Below are positions 1 through 6,117 of a stretch of DNA of 6,117 bases, in pieces (the first letter of the stretch is position 1; each line of letters begins with the position of its first letter). The stretch spans positions 1 to 6,117 of the forward strand of contig JAGTVF010000322.1 in NCBI GenBank assembly GCA_018224315.1. The letters are read 5' to 3'. Under the pieces are notes generated by a model, which saw nothing but the letters and a program-made list of their open reading frames with translations, was not told where the DNA came from and did not search any database. This DNA is from Desulfobacterales bacterium (GTDB lineage: Bacteria; Desulfobacterota; Desulfobacteria; Desulfobacterales; Desulfosalsimonadaceae). The translations under genes were made by a program, and so were the position numbers.

Positions 1-105
1 CCGTCCCAGAAAATCCACTGACAGGTAAATGGCCACCACCATGACCAGGACCATGGAAAAATATCGCACAAAAGCGGCGGTAATATATCGATGGATAATG
101 CTCAT
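1..105 (-). CDS. lptG: LptG, LPS export permease subunit (N-terminal fragment, cut by window edge)
   Basis: Only the first 35 codons are visible; the rest lies beyond the left edge. The peptide begins MSIIHRYIT, runs into a hydrophobic stretch (about residues 15-31, rich in V, L and M) and then reads DFLGR. This is the usual start of LptG/YjgQ proteins: a short amphipathic helix with an RY motif, then TM1. The ATG at 105-103 overlaps the TGA of lptF (104-102) as ATGA, and a good Shine-Dalgarno lies just upstream, so the start is well supported. In the known system LptG pairs with LptF in the inner membrane, and two LptB ATPases drive LPS extraction toward LptC and LptA. The assignment rests mostly on its position directly after lptF. 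A second LptF-like permease cannot be excluded from 35 residues, but lptF-lptG is the standard order. Confidence 0.85.
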   Translation of the reverse strand, partial: MSIIHRYITAAFVRYFSMVLVMVVAIYLSVDFLGR

Positions 106-1289
106 GGCTCTCCCCTGCCCGGCAAAACCTTACGGATGCGGCCGACTGTGAAAGCAAAACCCGACAGCAGGCCAACCGGCTCATCTTTTGCCGTCTTTAT
201 CAGCATATAAAGCCCAAGAACGCCCATAATCCCGTTTGGCGCCCATAAGCCGATTGCCGGATGAAACCGGCCGCTTTCGCCAAGCACTGTGCCGGCTGAC
301 AAAAGCAGATAATAGATCAAAAAGCAGAGCAGCCCCATACCCAGGCCGGCTGACTTCCTGGCCGACACGGACATGACCCCCAGGGGCAGGGCCAGAAGCC
401 CCATGGCAATGCAGGCAAAAGGGATGGAAAATTTCCGGTGCAGCTCCAACAGAATGGAATAATATCGTTTATCCCGGTTTTCCGCAGTTTTTATATACTC
501 GTGCAGTTCGGAAAACCGCATTTCTTTTTCATCCTTGCGCCCTGAGCCCATATTCGTCCCGGACCCGGCGAGATCCAGCCGGATATCATAAGTCGTGAAA
601 TTCGTGGCATGCGCCCCGCCCCGGCCGGGTTCAGCCTGGCTGATTACGCCGTCATAAAGGCGGATCACAAATGTATCGTCATCACTTCCCTTCAGCAGAT
701 CCCCCCTGGGCGCAATGATGGTACTGCTGGTCTGGCTCTGCCGGTTGTCCTGGATCAAGACATCATTGAGTTCACGGGTTTTCATATCCACATGATTGAC
801 ATAAAAGGTCAGGCCGGCAAAATCATCGTTAAAACGGCCTTCGCTCATCCCGATATTAAAATTGGAGCGAACCACTTCCATGGCTGTTTTTTCATAAGCC
901 GTCTTGCCCCAGGGCATGCCCCAGCCGGCCATGGCCACGGTCATCAAAAAACCGCAAACTGCAAACACAAGCACAGGGGGAATCAGGCCATAGAGGCTGA
1001 TCCCGCCGGCCTTGAGGGCAACAATCTCGTTGTCTGCCGACATCCGCAAAAAAGTCAGCAGGATGCTCATCATCACGGACATGGGAATGATATAGACAAG
1101 AAAGTAGGGCATGGAATAGAGAATCATCAGAAAAAAAACAGACAGATTCACCTGGTAGTTGACAATCATGTCAGTGATGTCAAGAATCTCGCTCATCAGA
1201 AAAATAAACATGAAAAACACGAGATTGATCACAAAGGGCGGGATCAGTTCCTTGAGGATATACCGGTTGACAATGGTGTTTGGCTTCAT
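102..1289 (-). CDS. lptF: LptF, LPS export ABC transporter permease (YjgP/YjgQ family)
   Basis: This 395-residue inner-membrane protein has the LptF/LptG layout. An N-terminal amphipathic segment (NRYILKEL, residues 8-15) leads into TM1 at about 16-34. Two more hydrophobic segments follow at about 50-80 and 100-122. A polar, beta-rich periplasmic domain spans about 125-275, and three TM helices lie at about 285-308, 314-335 and 345-365. Family hallmarks are the cytoplasmic loop DNEIVALKAGG (86-96), expected to hold the LptB-contacting helix, and ELHRKFSIP (282-290) followed by ALPLG (300-304). Length is close to the family norm (E. coli LptF is about 366 residues), with a slightly longer basic cytoplasmic tail. 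With LptG and LptB it forms the pump that extracts LPS from the inner membrane. It starts 21 nt after the msbA stop; the only upstream SD-like match is a weak GGAA, so translation may depend on coupling to msbA. LptF rather than LptG is chosen because it is the first of the pair. Confidence 0.93.
   Translation of the reverse strand: MKPNTIVNRYILKELIPPFVINLVFFMFIFLMSEILDITDMIVNYQVNLSVFFLMILYSMPYFLVYIIPMSVMMSILLTFLRMSADNEIVALKAGGISLYGLIPPVLVFAVCGFLMTVAMAGWGMPWGKTAYEKTAMEVVRSNFNIGMSEGRFNDDFAGLTFYVNHVDMKTRELNDVLIQDNRQSQTSSTIIAPRGDLLKGSDDDTFVIRLYDGVISQAEPGRGGAHATNFTTYDIRLDLAGSGTNMGSGRKDEKEMRFSELHEYIKTAENRDKRYYSILLELHRKFSIPFACIAMGLLALPLGVMSVSARKSAGLGMGLLCFLIYYLLLSAGTVLGESGRFHPAIGLWAPNGIMGVLGLYMLIKTAKDEPVGLLSGFAFTVGRIRKVLPGRGEP
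110..116 (-). promoter_or_regulatory. Shine-Dalgarno of lptG
   Basis: On the minus strand the sequence AGGGGAG sits 4 nt before the lptG ATG at 105-103, inside the last codons of lptF. It is one of the best ribosome binding sites in the window. Together with the ATGA stop/start overlap it fixes the lptG start and suggests coupled synthesis of the two permease halves. Confidence 0.7.
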
Positions 1290-1310
1290 GGGATGACGGA
1301 TTCCGTGTGT

Positions 1311-3104
1311 TTACCGGGATGCGGGGCTTTTTTGTCCGGCTGCGTCAACCGGATCGGAAAACTGCTGATAATAAAAACGGAAATATTCCCCCTTTTGTCT
1401 CAACAAATCTGCATGTGTGCCCTGCTCCGCGATCCGGCCGCCGGATAGCACGATGATGCGGTCTGCGCCCACGATTGTTGACAGCCGGTGGGCGATCACA
1501 AAAGAGGTGCGGCCCTGCATGAGATTTTCCAGGGCTTTCTGCACCAGATGCTCGGCCTCTGAATCCAGCGCCGAGGTGGCCTCGTCGAGAATCAATATCG
1601 GCGCATCCTTTAAAAGAGCCCGGGCAATGCATATGCGCTGCTTTTCCCCCCCTGAAAGCCGGCTTCCCAGCTCCCCGATCACCGTATCCATCCCCTTTTG
1701 CAGCTTGTTTATAAACTCGGCAATATAGGCAGCCTCGGCCGCCTTCCAAATTTGCGCCGGGGTGGCATCAGGGCTGCCGTAGGCAATATTTCGGCAAAGG
1801 GTGTCGTTAAACAAAATCGGTTCCTGGGTGACCACGCCAATGCGGCTGCGCAGGTCGGCCACAGCCACCTGACGAACATCTGTGCCGTCGATTTTCACGC
1901 TGCCGGCCGTGACATCATAAAACCGCGGAATCAGGTTGACCAGAGAGGTTTTCCCGCCGCCGCTGGTGCCAACGATTCCCAGGCGCTCCCCAGGCCGTGC
2001 CTCCAGGCAAATGTCTTTTAAAACGGTTTCATCGGCGCTATAGCCGAATGACACGTTTTCAAATGTCACCCTGTGAGGCGGTTCCGTCAGGACAACGGGA
2101 TCGGGCGGGTCCGTGATGTCCACTTCCGTCTCCAGCACATCAAATATCCGATCTGCGGCAGCCATTCCCTGCTGCACGGCATTGTTTAACCGGGTCAGTT
2201 TTTTTACAGGGGCGTATAACAGCATCAGCGCGGTCATAAAGGAAAAAAACGTGCCCGGGGTCATTTGTTCATTGATCACCGCGTATCCCCCGTACCAAAT
2301 CACCACGGCCACTCCGATGCCGCCTAAAACCTCCATGACCGGCGAGGTCAGGGCCTTGGTCCGAAACGTTTTGACCTCATAGCGGAAAAGTATTCGGTTT
2401 TTTGCAAAAAACCGGGATTTTTCCTCTGCCTCCATGCCAAAGGCCTTGACAATCTTGTTACCGGCAAAGGTTTCGTGCAGAAAGGAGTTCAAATCCGCCA
2501 TGGATTCCTGGCTCCTGGTGCTGAATCGCCGAATGCGGCGGCCGAATTCGGCAATGGGGAAAAAGGCCACGGGCAAAACAATAAGCGCAATCAGTGCAAG
2601 CTTCCAGCTTTGGTAGAAAATCACAAAGATCAGGCCGAAAATGGTAAACACGTCTCTTAACGCACCGGTGACGGCGTTGGACACCATGGCCTTGATAATA
2701 TTGACATCATGGGTGATCCGGCTCATCAGTACCCCGGTTTTTTCCTTTTGTAAAAACATCAGGGGCAGATCGGATATCTTGTCATAAAGATTGTCCCGCA
2801 ATTGACGGATGATGCTTTCGCCCACGTAGTGCATCAGAAATTCCTGGCCGTACATGGCCGCAGCCCGCAGCATGTACAGCACAATCAGGGCAATGGGGAT
2901 GATCATCAGCATGGTTTCATTTTTTTCCATGAAGATATCATCGAGCATGGGCTTGACCAGAAAGGCCGTGGTTGATGTGGTTGCCGCAACCACAAGCATG
3001 CACACCATGGCCAGGGCCAGTTGGGGCCAGCTTTCCCGGATATATGCCAGCAGCCGTCGGTGCCGGCTGCGCAGTGGCAGTTTGGAAACAATGGGGGGTG
3101 TCAT
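1311..3104 (-). CDS. msbA: MsbA, lipid A / core-LPS flippase (ABC exporter half-transporter)
   Basis: This 597-residue protein has an exporter TM domain fused to a nucleotide-binding domain and would work as a homodimer in the inner membrane, flipping core-lipid A to the periplasmic leaflet. Hydrophobic helices lie at about 28-50, 64-85, 146-163, 168-184, 255-275 and 283-298. NBD motifs are complete and in order: A-loop Tyr355, Walker A GTSGGGKT (379-386, Lys385), Q-loop Gln427, signature LSGGE (483-487, with Glu in place of the common Gln), Walker B ILILDE (503-508, catalytic Glu508), D-loop SALD (511-514) and switch His539. Length is near E. coli MsbA (582 residues). The specific MsbA call, rather than a generic lipid or multidrug exporter, rests on context: lpxB is 7 nt upstream and lptF 21 nt downstream. 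The start is ATG 3104, with an SD-like GGAAGGG at 3117-3123 inside the end of lpxB, at a rather long 12-nt spacing. Confidence 0.93.
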   Translation of the reverse strand: MTPPIVSKLPLRSRHRRLLAYIRESWPQLALAMVCMLVVAATTSTTAFLVKPMLDDIFMEKNETMLMIIPIALIVLYMLRAAAMYGQEFLMHYVGESIIRQLRDNLYDKISDLPLMFLQKEKTGVLMSRITHDVNIIKAMVSNAVTGALRDVFTIFGLIFVIFYQSWKLALIALIVLPVAFFPIAEFGRRIRRFSTRSQESMADLNSFLHETFAGNKIVKAFGMEAEEKSRFFAKNRILFRYEVKTFRTKALTSPVMEVLGGIGVAVVIWYGGYAVINEQMTPGTFFSFMTALMLLYAPVKKLTRLNNAVQQGMAAADRIFDVLETEVDITDPPDPVVLTEPPHRVTFENVSFGYSADETVLKDICLEARPGERLGIVGTSGGGKTSLVNLIPRFYDVTAGSVKIDGTDVRQVAVADLRSRIGVVTQEPILFNDTLCRNIAYGSPDATPAQIWKAAEAAYIAEFINKLQKGMDTVIGELGSRLSGGEKQRICIARALLKDAPILILDEATSALDSEAEHLVQKALENLMQGRTSFVIAHRLSTIVGADRIIVLSGGRIAEQGTHADLLRQKGEYFRFYYQQFSDPVDAAGQKSPASR

Positions 3105-3111
3105 AAAGAAT

Positions 3112-4308
3112 TTAAACCCTTCCGGCCGGCGTTGCCTCTGTGTTGCGATAAATCAGGGAAAGGGCAATGTCTGCCGCTTTTTCCGAGGCTCCGGGCTCGC
3201 CCAGCATGGTCCGCACGGTTTTGAGCCGGCGGCGCAGCGCCAAAAGCGCGGCCCTGTCCGAAAGCAAATCCCGCACGGTGCGGGCAATGGTTCCCGGATT
3301 GGCATCCTGCTGAATCAACTCGGGAACCACCCGCTGGCCGGCAATAATGTTGGCAAGACCGATATGATCGACTTTTACCAGCATTTTGCCCAACATGTAG
3401 CTCAAATTGGAAATCCGGTACATGATGACCATCGGGACCCCGAAAATAGCGGCTTCCAGGGTAACCGTTCCCGAGGCGGCCACCACCAGTGTGCATTGCT
3501 CCAATATCCCGGCAATCCCGCCGGATTGCACCTTCATATCAATTTGATCCCGCCAGGGCTTTATCCAGTCTTCCAGCCACAGGGGATCAATGCCCGGGGC
3601 AACCGAAACAATGAATTCAACGCCTGGCAGATCCGCTGCCAGCCGGCCGGCCGCAGCAAGCATAACCGGTAAATTTCGCCGGATTTCGCTTTTGCGGGAG
3701 CCGGCAAGCAAACCCACGACGGTAGCGGCTTCGGCCGCCGACTCCTGCCCGGAGTTATTGGCCGGTTCTGGCCAATGCGAATCTGCATAATGATCCAGCA
3801 GCGGATGGCCCACAAAGGTTACCGGAACCTGCCAGGCCCGATAAAAGTCGGCTTCAAATGGAAGAATCACAGCCATGTGATCCACCCGGCGCTTGATTTT
3901 TTTGACCCTGGAACGCCGCCAGGCCCAGATCTGCGGACTGATGTAATAAAACACCTTCAATCCGTGTTTTTTGGCAAAGCCGGCCATGTGCAGATTAAAA
4001 TCGGGAAAATCGATCAAGATCAGAAGATCCGGCCTCCGCCGCAGCATCTCCCGCTTGACGCGGCCGGCTTCGCGCAACACCACGGGCAGTGCGGAGAACA
4101 CCTCGGTAATGCCCACCACTGAAAGCTGCCCGGCGTCCACAAGAATTTCCACGCCGGCGGCCTGCATCTGCGGGCCGCCAATACCGCAGAAATGCAGGTT
4201 TGCATCCTTTTTTGCCATCTCGGCCACCAGGCGCGCCCCGTGATGATCCCCCGAAGTCTCGCCGGCGATGATCATGATCTGTTTTCCGGGCAAATCTCGT
4301 GTTTTCAT
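3112..4308 (-). CDS. lpxB: LpxB, lipid-A-disaccharide synthase
   Basis: This GT19 glycosyltransferase joins lipid X (2,3-diacylglucosamine-1-phosphate) to UDP-2,3-diacylglucosamine, forming the beta-1,6 tetraacyl disaccharide 1-phosphate and UDP at the cytoplasmic face of the inner membrane. Numbered from ATG 4308 (398 residues), the family motifs appear in order: AGETSGD (15-21), GIGG (42-45), GITEV (66-70), DFPDFN (100-105), YYISPQIWAWRRSR (121-134), LPFE (149-152), FVGHPL (165-170), LLAGSR (200-205), ASGTVTLE (278-285) and VPE (328-330). Length is usual (about 380-400). The conserved Asp of the PDFN motif (Asp103) probably matches the catalytically important Asp98 of E. coli. The family normally reads LPGSR where this protein has LAGSR. 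An in-frame TTG at 4311 would add one residue, but ATG 4308 is preferred: it forms TGATG with the upstream stop and lies 8 nt after AGGGAA. It sits between the oxidoreductase and msbA. Confidence 0.97.
   Translation of the reverse strand: MKTRDLPGKQIMIIAGETSGDHHGARLVAEMAKKDANLHFCGIGGPQMQAAGVEILVDAGQLSVVGITEVFSALPVVLREAGRVKREMLRRRPDLLILIDFPDFNLHMAGFAKKHGLKVFYYISPQIWAWRRSRVKKIKRRVDHMAVILPFEADFYRAWQVPVTFVGHPLLDHYADSHWPEPANNSGQESAAEAATVVGLLAGSRKSEIRRNLPVMLAAAGRLAADLPGVEFIVSVAPGIDPLWLEDWIKPWRDQIDMKVQSGGIAGILEQCTLVVAASGTVTLEAAIFGVPMVIMYRISNLSYMLGKMLVKVDHIGLANIIAGQRVVPELIQQDANPGTIARTVRDLLSDRAALLALRRRLKTVRTMLGEPGASEKAADIALSLIYRNTEATPAGRV
3117..3123 (-). promoter_or_regulatory. Likely Shine-Dalgarno of msbA
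   Basis: GGAAGGG on the minus strand encodes the last codons of lpxB and lies 12 nt before the msbA ATG. The sequence is a strong anti-SD match but the spacing is longer than the usual 5-9 nt. No other purine-rich site lies nearer, so it is the best candidate. Confidence 0.45.
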
Positions 4309-5279
4309 CAACCCGATTCCCTGACCCGGGCCATGGCGTCATTGATCTGAGCGGTGATGTCCACGGCCACTTTCAGGGCATCCCGGCCCATGCGGCCGGA
4401 GACCTCGGGTTGGCCCCGCCGGGCCACGACATCGACAAAAGAGCTGATTTCATCGGCCAGGGCATCGGCTGCGGCAAAGGACTGCTGCTCCATCATCATG
4501 CCGGGAACCGGGCACTGCTCTTCACCGGAGCCGGGTCGGATATGGGTGATGGCGCGATTGGCAAAATCAATGGAAAAATAGCCGTCTGGTTGAAAAATCC
4601 GGATTTTTCGCTCATTTTTGTTGGCAATCCGGCTTGCGGTGACATTGGCCACGGCATTGTTGTCAAATTCAATATGGGCATTGGCGATATCCACCTGATC
4701 AGTGACCACGGATGCCCCCAGGGCATGGCAATAGCGGATATCTGCTTTGACAAAATTAAAAATCAGGTCAATGTCATGGATCATGAGATCATGGACAACG
4801 CTGACATCCGTGCCCCTGGGCTGATAAAGGCTCAGCCGCTCGCACTGGAAAAACAAGGGGCGAATGACCTGGTTGCGAACGGCCACCACCGCAGGGTTGA
4901 AGCGTTCCAGATGCCCCACCTGGATAATACACCCCATTTTTTCCGCAAGGGCGATGAGTTCATCGGCTTCGGCCACCGTGCGGGTGATGGGCTTTTCAAT
5001 GAGCACATCAACACCCTGGCTTAAAAAATCTTTGGCAATTTCATAATGCAGATGCGTGGGCACAGCAATGCTGACAGCATCCACCTGACCGAAAAGCTCC
5101 CGGTAGTCGGCAAATGCCCGGGTGCCGGCTTTATCGGCCACTGTTTGCGCCTGGGCCGGATCCGTATCCACAACACCGGCAAGGGCAACACCGGGATGAT
5201 TGCCGTATTTCTCCGCATGGAACTTGCCAAGATAGCCAACGCCCACAACTGCGGCGCGGATTTTTTTGTCCGGGTTCAT
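4308..5279 (-). CDS. Gfo/Idh/MocA-family NAD-dependent oxidoreductase of the lipid A operon (GnnA-like candidate)
   Basis: This soluble 323-residue cytoplasmic protein has the two-domain Gfo/Idh/MocA fold. The N-terminal Rossmann domain shows VGVGYLG (dinucleotide loop GVGYLG at 13-18). Asp38 at the end of the second strand suggests NAD(H) rather than NADP(H). EKP (95-97) carries the conserved Lys96. The C-terminal domain begins near GHLERFNPA (122-130) and contains HDLMIHDID (163-171), where Asp164 and His168 fit the family's D-x3-H active-site pattern. Such enzymes oxidise or reduce sugars, often nucleotide sugars. Its place 2 nt after lpxI and overlapping lpxB by 1 nt ties it to lipid A synthesis. 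GnnA, which oxidises UDP-GlcNAc at C3 for 3-amino lipid A in Acidithiobacillus, belongs to this family and, as I recall, also maps near lpxB. No GnnB-type aminotransferase is visible here, so the substrate is unproven and no symbol is given. ATG 5279 is the natural start; an AAGG 13 nt upstream is a weak SD. Confidence 0.93.
   Translation of the reverse strand: MNPDKKIRAAVVGVGYLGKFHAEKYGNHPGVALAGVVDTDPAQAQTVADKAGTRAFADYRELFGQVDAVSIAVPTHLHYEIAKDFLSQGVDVLIEKPITRTVAEADELIALAEKMGCIIQVGHLERFNPAVVAVRNQVIRPLFFQCERLSLYQPRGTDVSVVHDLMIHDIDLIFNFVKADIRYCHALGASVVTDQVDIANAHIEFDNNAVANVTASRIANKNERKIRIFQPDGYFSIDFANRAITHIRPGSGEEQCPVPGMMMEQQSFAAADALADEISSFVDVVARRGQPEVSGRMGRDALKVAVDITAQINDAMARVRESG
4317..4322 (-). 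promoter_or_regulatory. Shine-Dalgarno of lpxB, decides its start
   Basis: AGGGAA on the minus strand lies in the last codons of the upstream oxidoreductase gene. It is 8 nt before ATG 4308 but only 5 nt before the alternative TTG 4311, which favours the ATG. The TGATG stop/start overlap at 4306-4310 suggests translation re-initiation. Confidence 0.6.
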
Positions 5280-5281
5280 TT

Positions 5282-6117
5282 TTATTGTTCAGCCTTGTTT
5301 TTTTGGGGTTGTTCCGGCATATCCGCCAACGCTTCGATGGATATCCCGTATTGATCCGCCAATTCTACCATTTTCTCCCTGTCAAACACAACCGACCGAC
5401 CGGCTTCCACGATCAGCAGCCGGGCCCCGCATTCATGCATGATTTCAATGGTCCGGGCGCCGACTGCCGGCACATCAAAACGAAAATCCTGGATGGGCTT
5501 GCAGACTTTGACCACAACCGCATTGCCCCGTCCCAGCCGGCCGCCCCTTTGGATTGTGGCATCGGTTCCGTCTATGGCCTCCACGGCCAGCACTGAGCCG
5601 TTTTCCACAACAACACACTGACCGATATCCAACGCGCCAATGGCCTTGGCCTTTTGCCAGCCCAGGATGATGTCGCTGCGCTCTTTTTTGGATGGCTTTT
5701 TCCGGGTCCAGCATCCGGGGCGGGCCAACAGTTCAGGTAAGAGAAAAGTCGAAGGCCGGACAATGATGCCCTCCTTTTCCAAAAACATGGCAAAGGCCCG
5801 CAAAAGCCTGTCATCATGGGTGTCTTTTCGAACAGCTGCCAGCAGGGAAAGGGCCTTGATATCCGGGCGAATTTCAGAGACGGCCCGCGGTTTATGGATG
5901 GCGCCCACCATGACCGCTGACTGCACCGCGTGTTTGCGGAAAAAACGGGTTAAACGGCCCAATTGGCCCAGGTGCAAAACTTCCATGGCGGCCACGTATC
6001 CGGCCAGTGCCGGATCGGTTTCATGGTAATAGGCGGCTGCAAAGACTTCGTAGCCCCGGGCGGCGGCCTTTTTTGCAAACAAAATCGGAAAGGGGCCGCT
6101 GCCTGCAATCAGTCCGA
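5282..6117 (-). CDS. lpxI: LpxI, UDP-2,3-diacylglucosamine pyrophosphatase (5' end cut by window edge)
   Basis: LpxI hydrolyses UDP-2,3-diacylglucosamine to lipid X and UMP, replacing the unrelated LpxH in many non-gamma proteobacteria. The frame stays open to the right edge. The first visible residues are GLIAGSGPFPILFAKK, the conserved LpxI N-terminus, so only a few codons are missing and the true start lies beyond 6117. The TTG at 6082-6080 is an internal Leu codon; starting there would delete the conserved GLIAGSG motif. About 277 residues are visible, against roughly 270-285 for the family. Conserved C-terminal domain (formerly DUF1009) motifs, numbered from the first visible full codon, are DDRLLRA (101-107), LDIGQCVVVE (162-171), EAIDGTDATIQRGG (179-192) and KPIQDFRFDVPAVGARTIE (206-224). 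The last includes the Asp-rich QD-RFDVP segment thought to hold the catalytic region. It ends at TAA 5284-5282, 2 nt before the next gene. Confidence 0.95.
   Translation of the reverse strand, partial: GLIAGSGPFPILFAKKAAARGYEVFAAAYYHETDPALAGYVAAMEVLHLGQLGRLTRFFRKHAVQSAVMVGAIHKPRAVSEIRPDIKALSLLAAVRKDTHDDRLLRAFAMFLEKEGIIVRPSTFLLPELLARPGCWTRKKPSKKERSDIILGWQKAKAIGALDIGQCVVVENGSVLAVEAIDGTDATIQRGGRLGRGNAVVVKVCKPIQDFRFDVPAVGARTIEIMHECGARLLIVEAGRSVVFDREKMVELADQYGISIEALADMPEQPQKNKAEQ

Noticed and set aside
1296..1306. Short perfect inverted repeat ACGGA-T-TCCGT in the msbA-lptF gap
   Set aside because: Arms are 5 bp with a 1-nt centre, too short and tight for a hairpin terminator, and there is no T-run. 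It could be a chance palindrome, and there is no basis for naming a binding protein.
609..1448. 279-codon open frame on the plus strand, opposite lptF and the end of msbA
   Set aside because: It lies antisense to two well-supported genes, its His/Asn/Lys-rich translation resembles no family, and it has no domain logic. It is a by-product of codon bias on the coding strand.
2854..3672. 272-codon plus-strand open frame spanning the msbA/lpxB junction
   Set aside because: It is antisense to conserved parts of MsbA and LpxB, crosses a gene boundary, and its translation has low-complexity Gly/Asn/Arg/His composition.
4309..4311. TTG one codon upstream as the lpxB start
   Set aside because: ATG is present at the next codon, overlaps the preceding stop as TGATG and has better SD spacing (8 nt against 5).
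4299..5024. 241-codon plus-strand open frame opposite the oxidoreductase
   Set aside because: It is the reverse of a clear Gfo/Idh/MocA gene, with no recognisable motif. Composition explains it.
5297..5303. A AAA AAC heptamer in frame near the end of lpxI, which resembles a -1 ribosomal frameshift site
   Set aside because: A -1 shift would read only two more codons (CAA GGC) before TGA, giving nearly the same C-terminus. No downstream pseudoknot is evident and no fused product would result.
5282..6082. Starting lpxI at the TTG at 6082
   Set aside because: The frame is open to the edge and the upstream codons encode GLIAGSGPFPI, the conserved LpxI N-terminus, so this TTG is an internal Leu codon.

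Overview
The window is an almost gap-free stretch of one gene cluster. All genes lie on the minus strand, so they are transcribed from right to left. It holds six genes, two of them cut by the window edges, for building lipid A and moving it and LPS to the outer membrane. In transcription order they are lpxI (start lost off the right edge), a Gfo/Idh/MocA-family NAD-dependent oxidoreductase, lpxB, msbA, lptF, and the first 35 codons of lptG (cut by the left edge).

The organism is a Gram-negative (diderm) bacterium with lipid A and moderately high GC content. It uses LpxI instead of LpxH, and it has a Gfo/Idh/MocA gene between lpxI and lpxB. From memory of gene order this points to the Desulfobacterota / former Deltaproteobacteria (sulfate reducers, Geobacter relatives). 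That placement is inference and was not tested by a search.

Layout from right to left: 6117-5282 lpxI; 5279-4308 oxidoreductase; 4308-3112 lpxB; 3104-1311 msbA; 1289-102 lptF; 105-1 lptG. The junctions are 2 nt, a 1-nt TGATG overlap, 7 nt, 21 nt and a 4-nt ATGA overlap. The genes are therefore almost certainly cotranscribed and several are probably translationally coupled. No promoter, terminator, RNA gene, mobile element, repeat array or CRISPR was seen, and no stretch above 21 nt lacks a gene.

Working together: LpxI splits UDP-2,3-diacylglucosamine to lipid X. LpxB joins lipid X to a second UDP-diacylglucosamine to give the lipid A disaccharide. MsbA flips the finished core-lipid A across the inner membrane. 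LptF and LptG are the membrane halves of the LptB2FG exporter that pulls LPS out of the inner membrane. The oxidoreductase is the only member without an obvious place in the textbook pathway; a GnnA-like role (3-keto-UDP-GlcNAc for 3-amino lipid A) is a reasonable hypothesis. The window otherwise looks like conserved core-genome envelope biogenesis, and I found no sign of a novel system.
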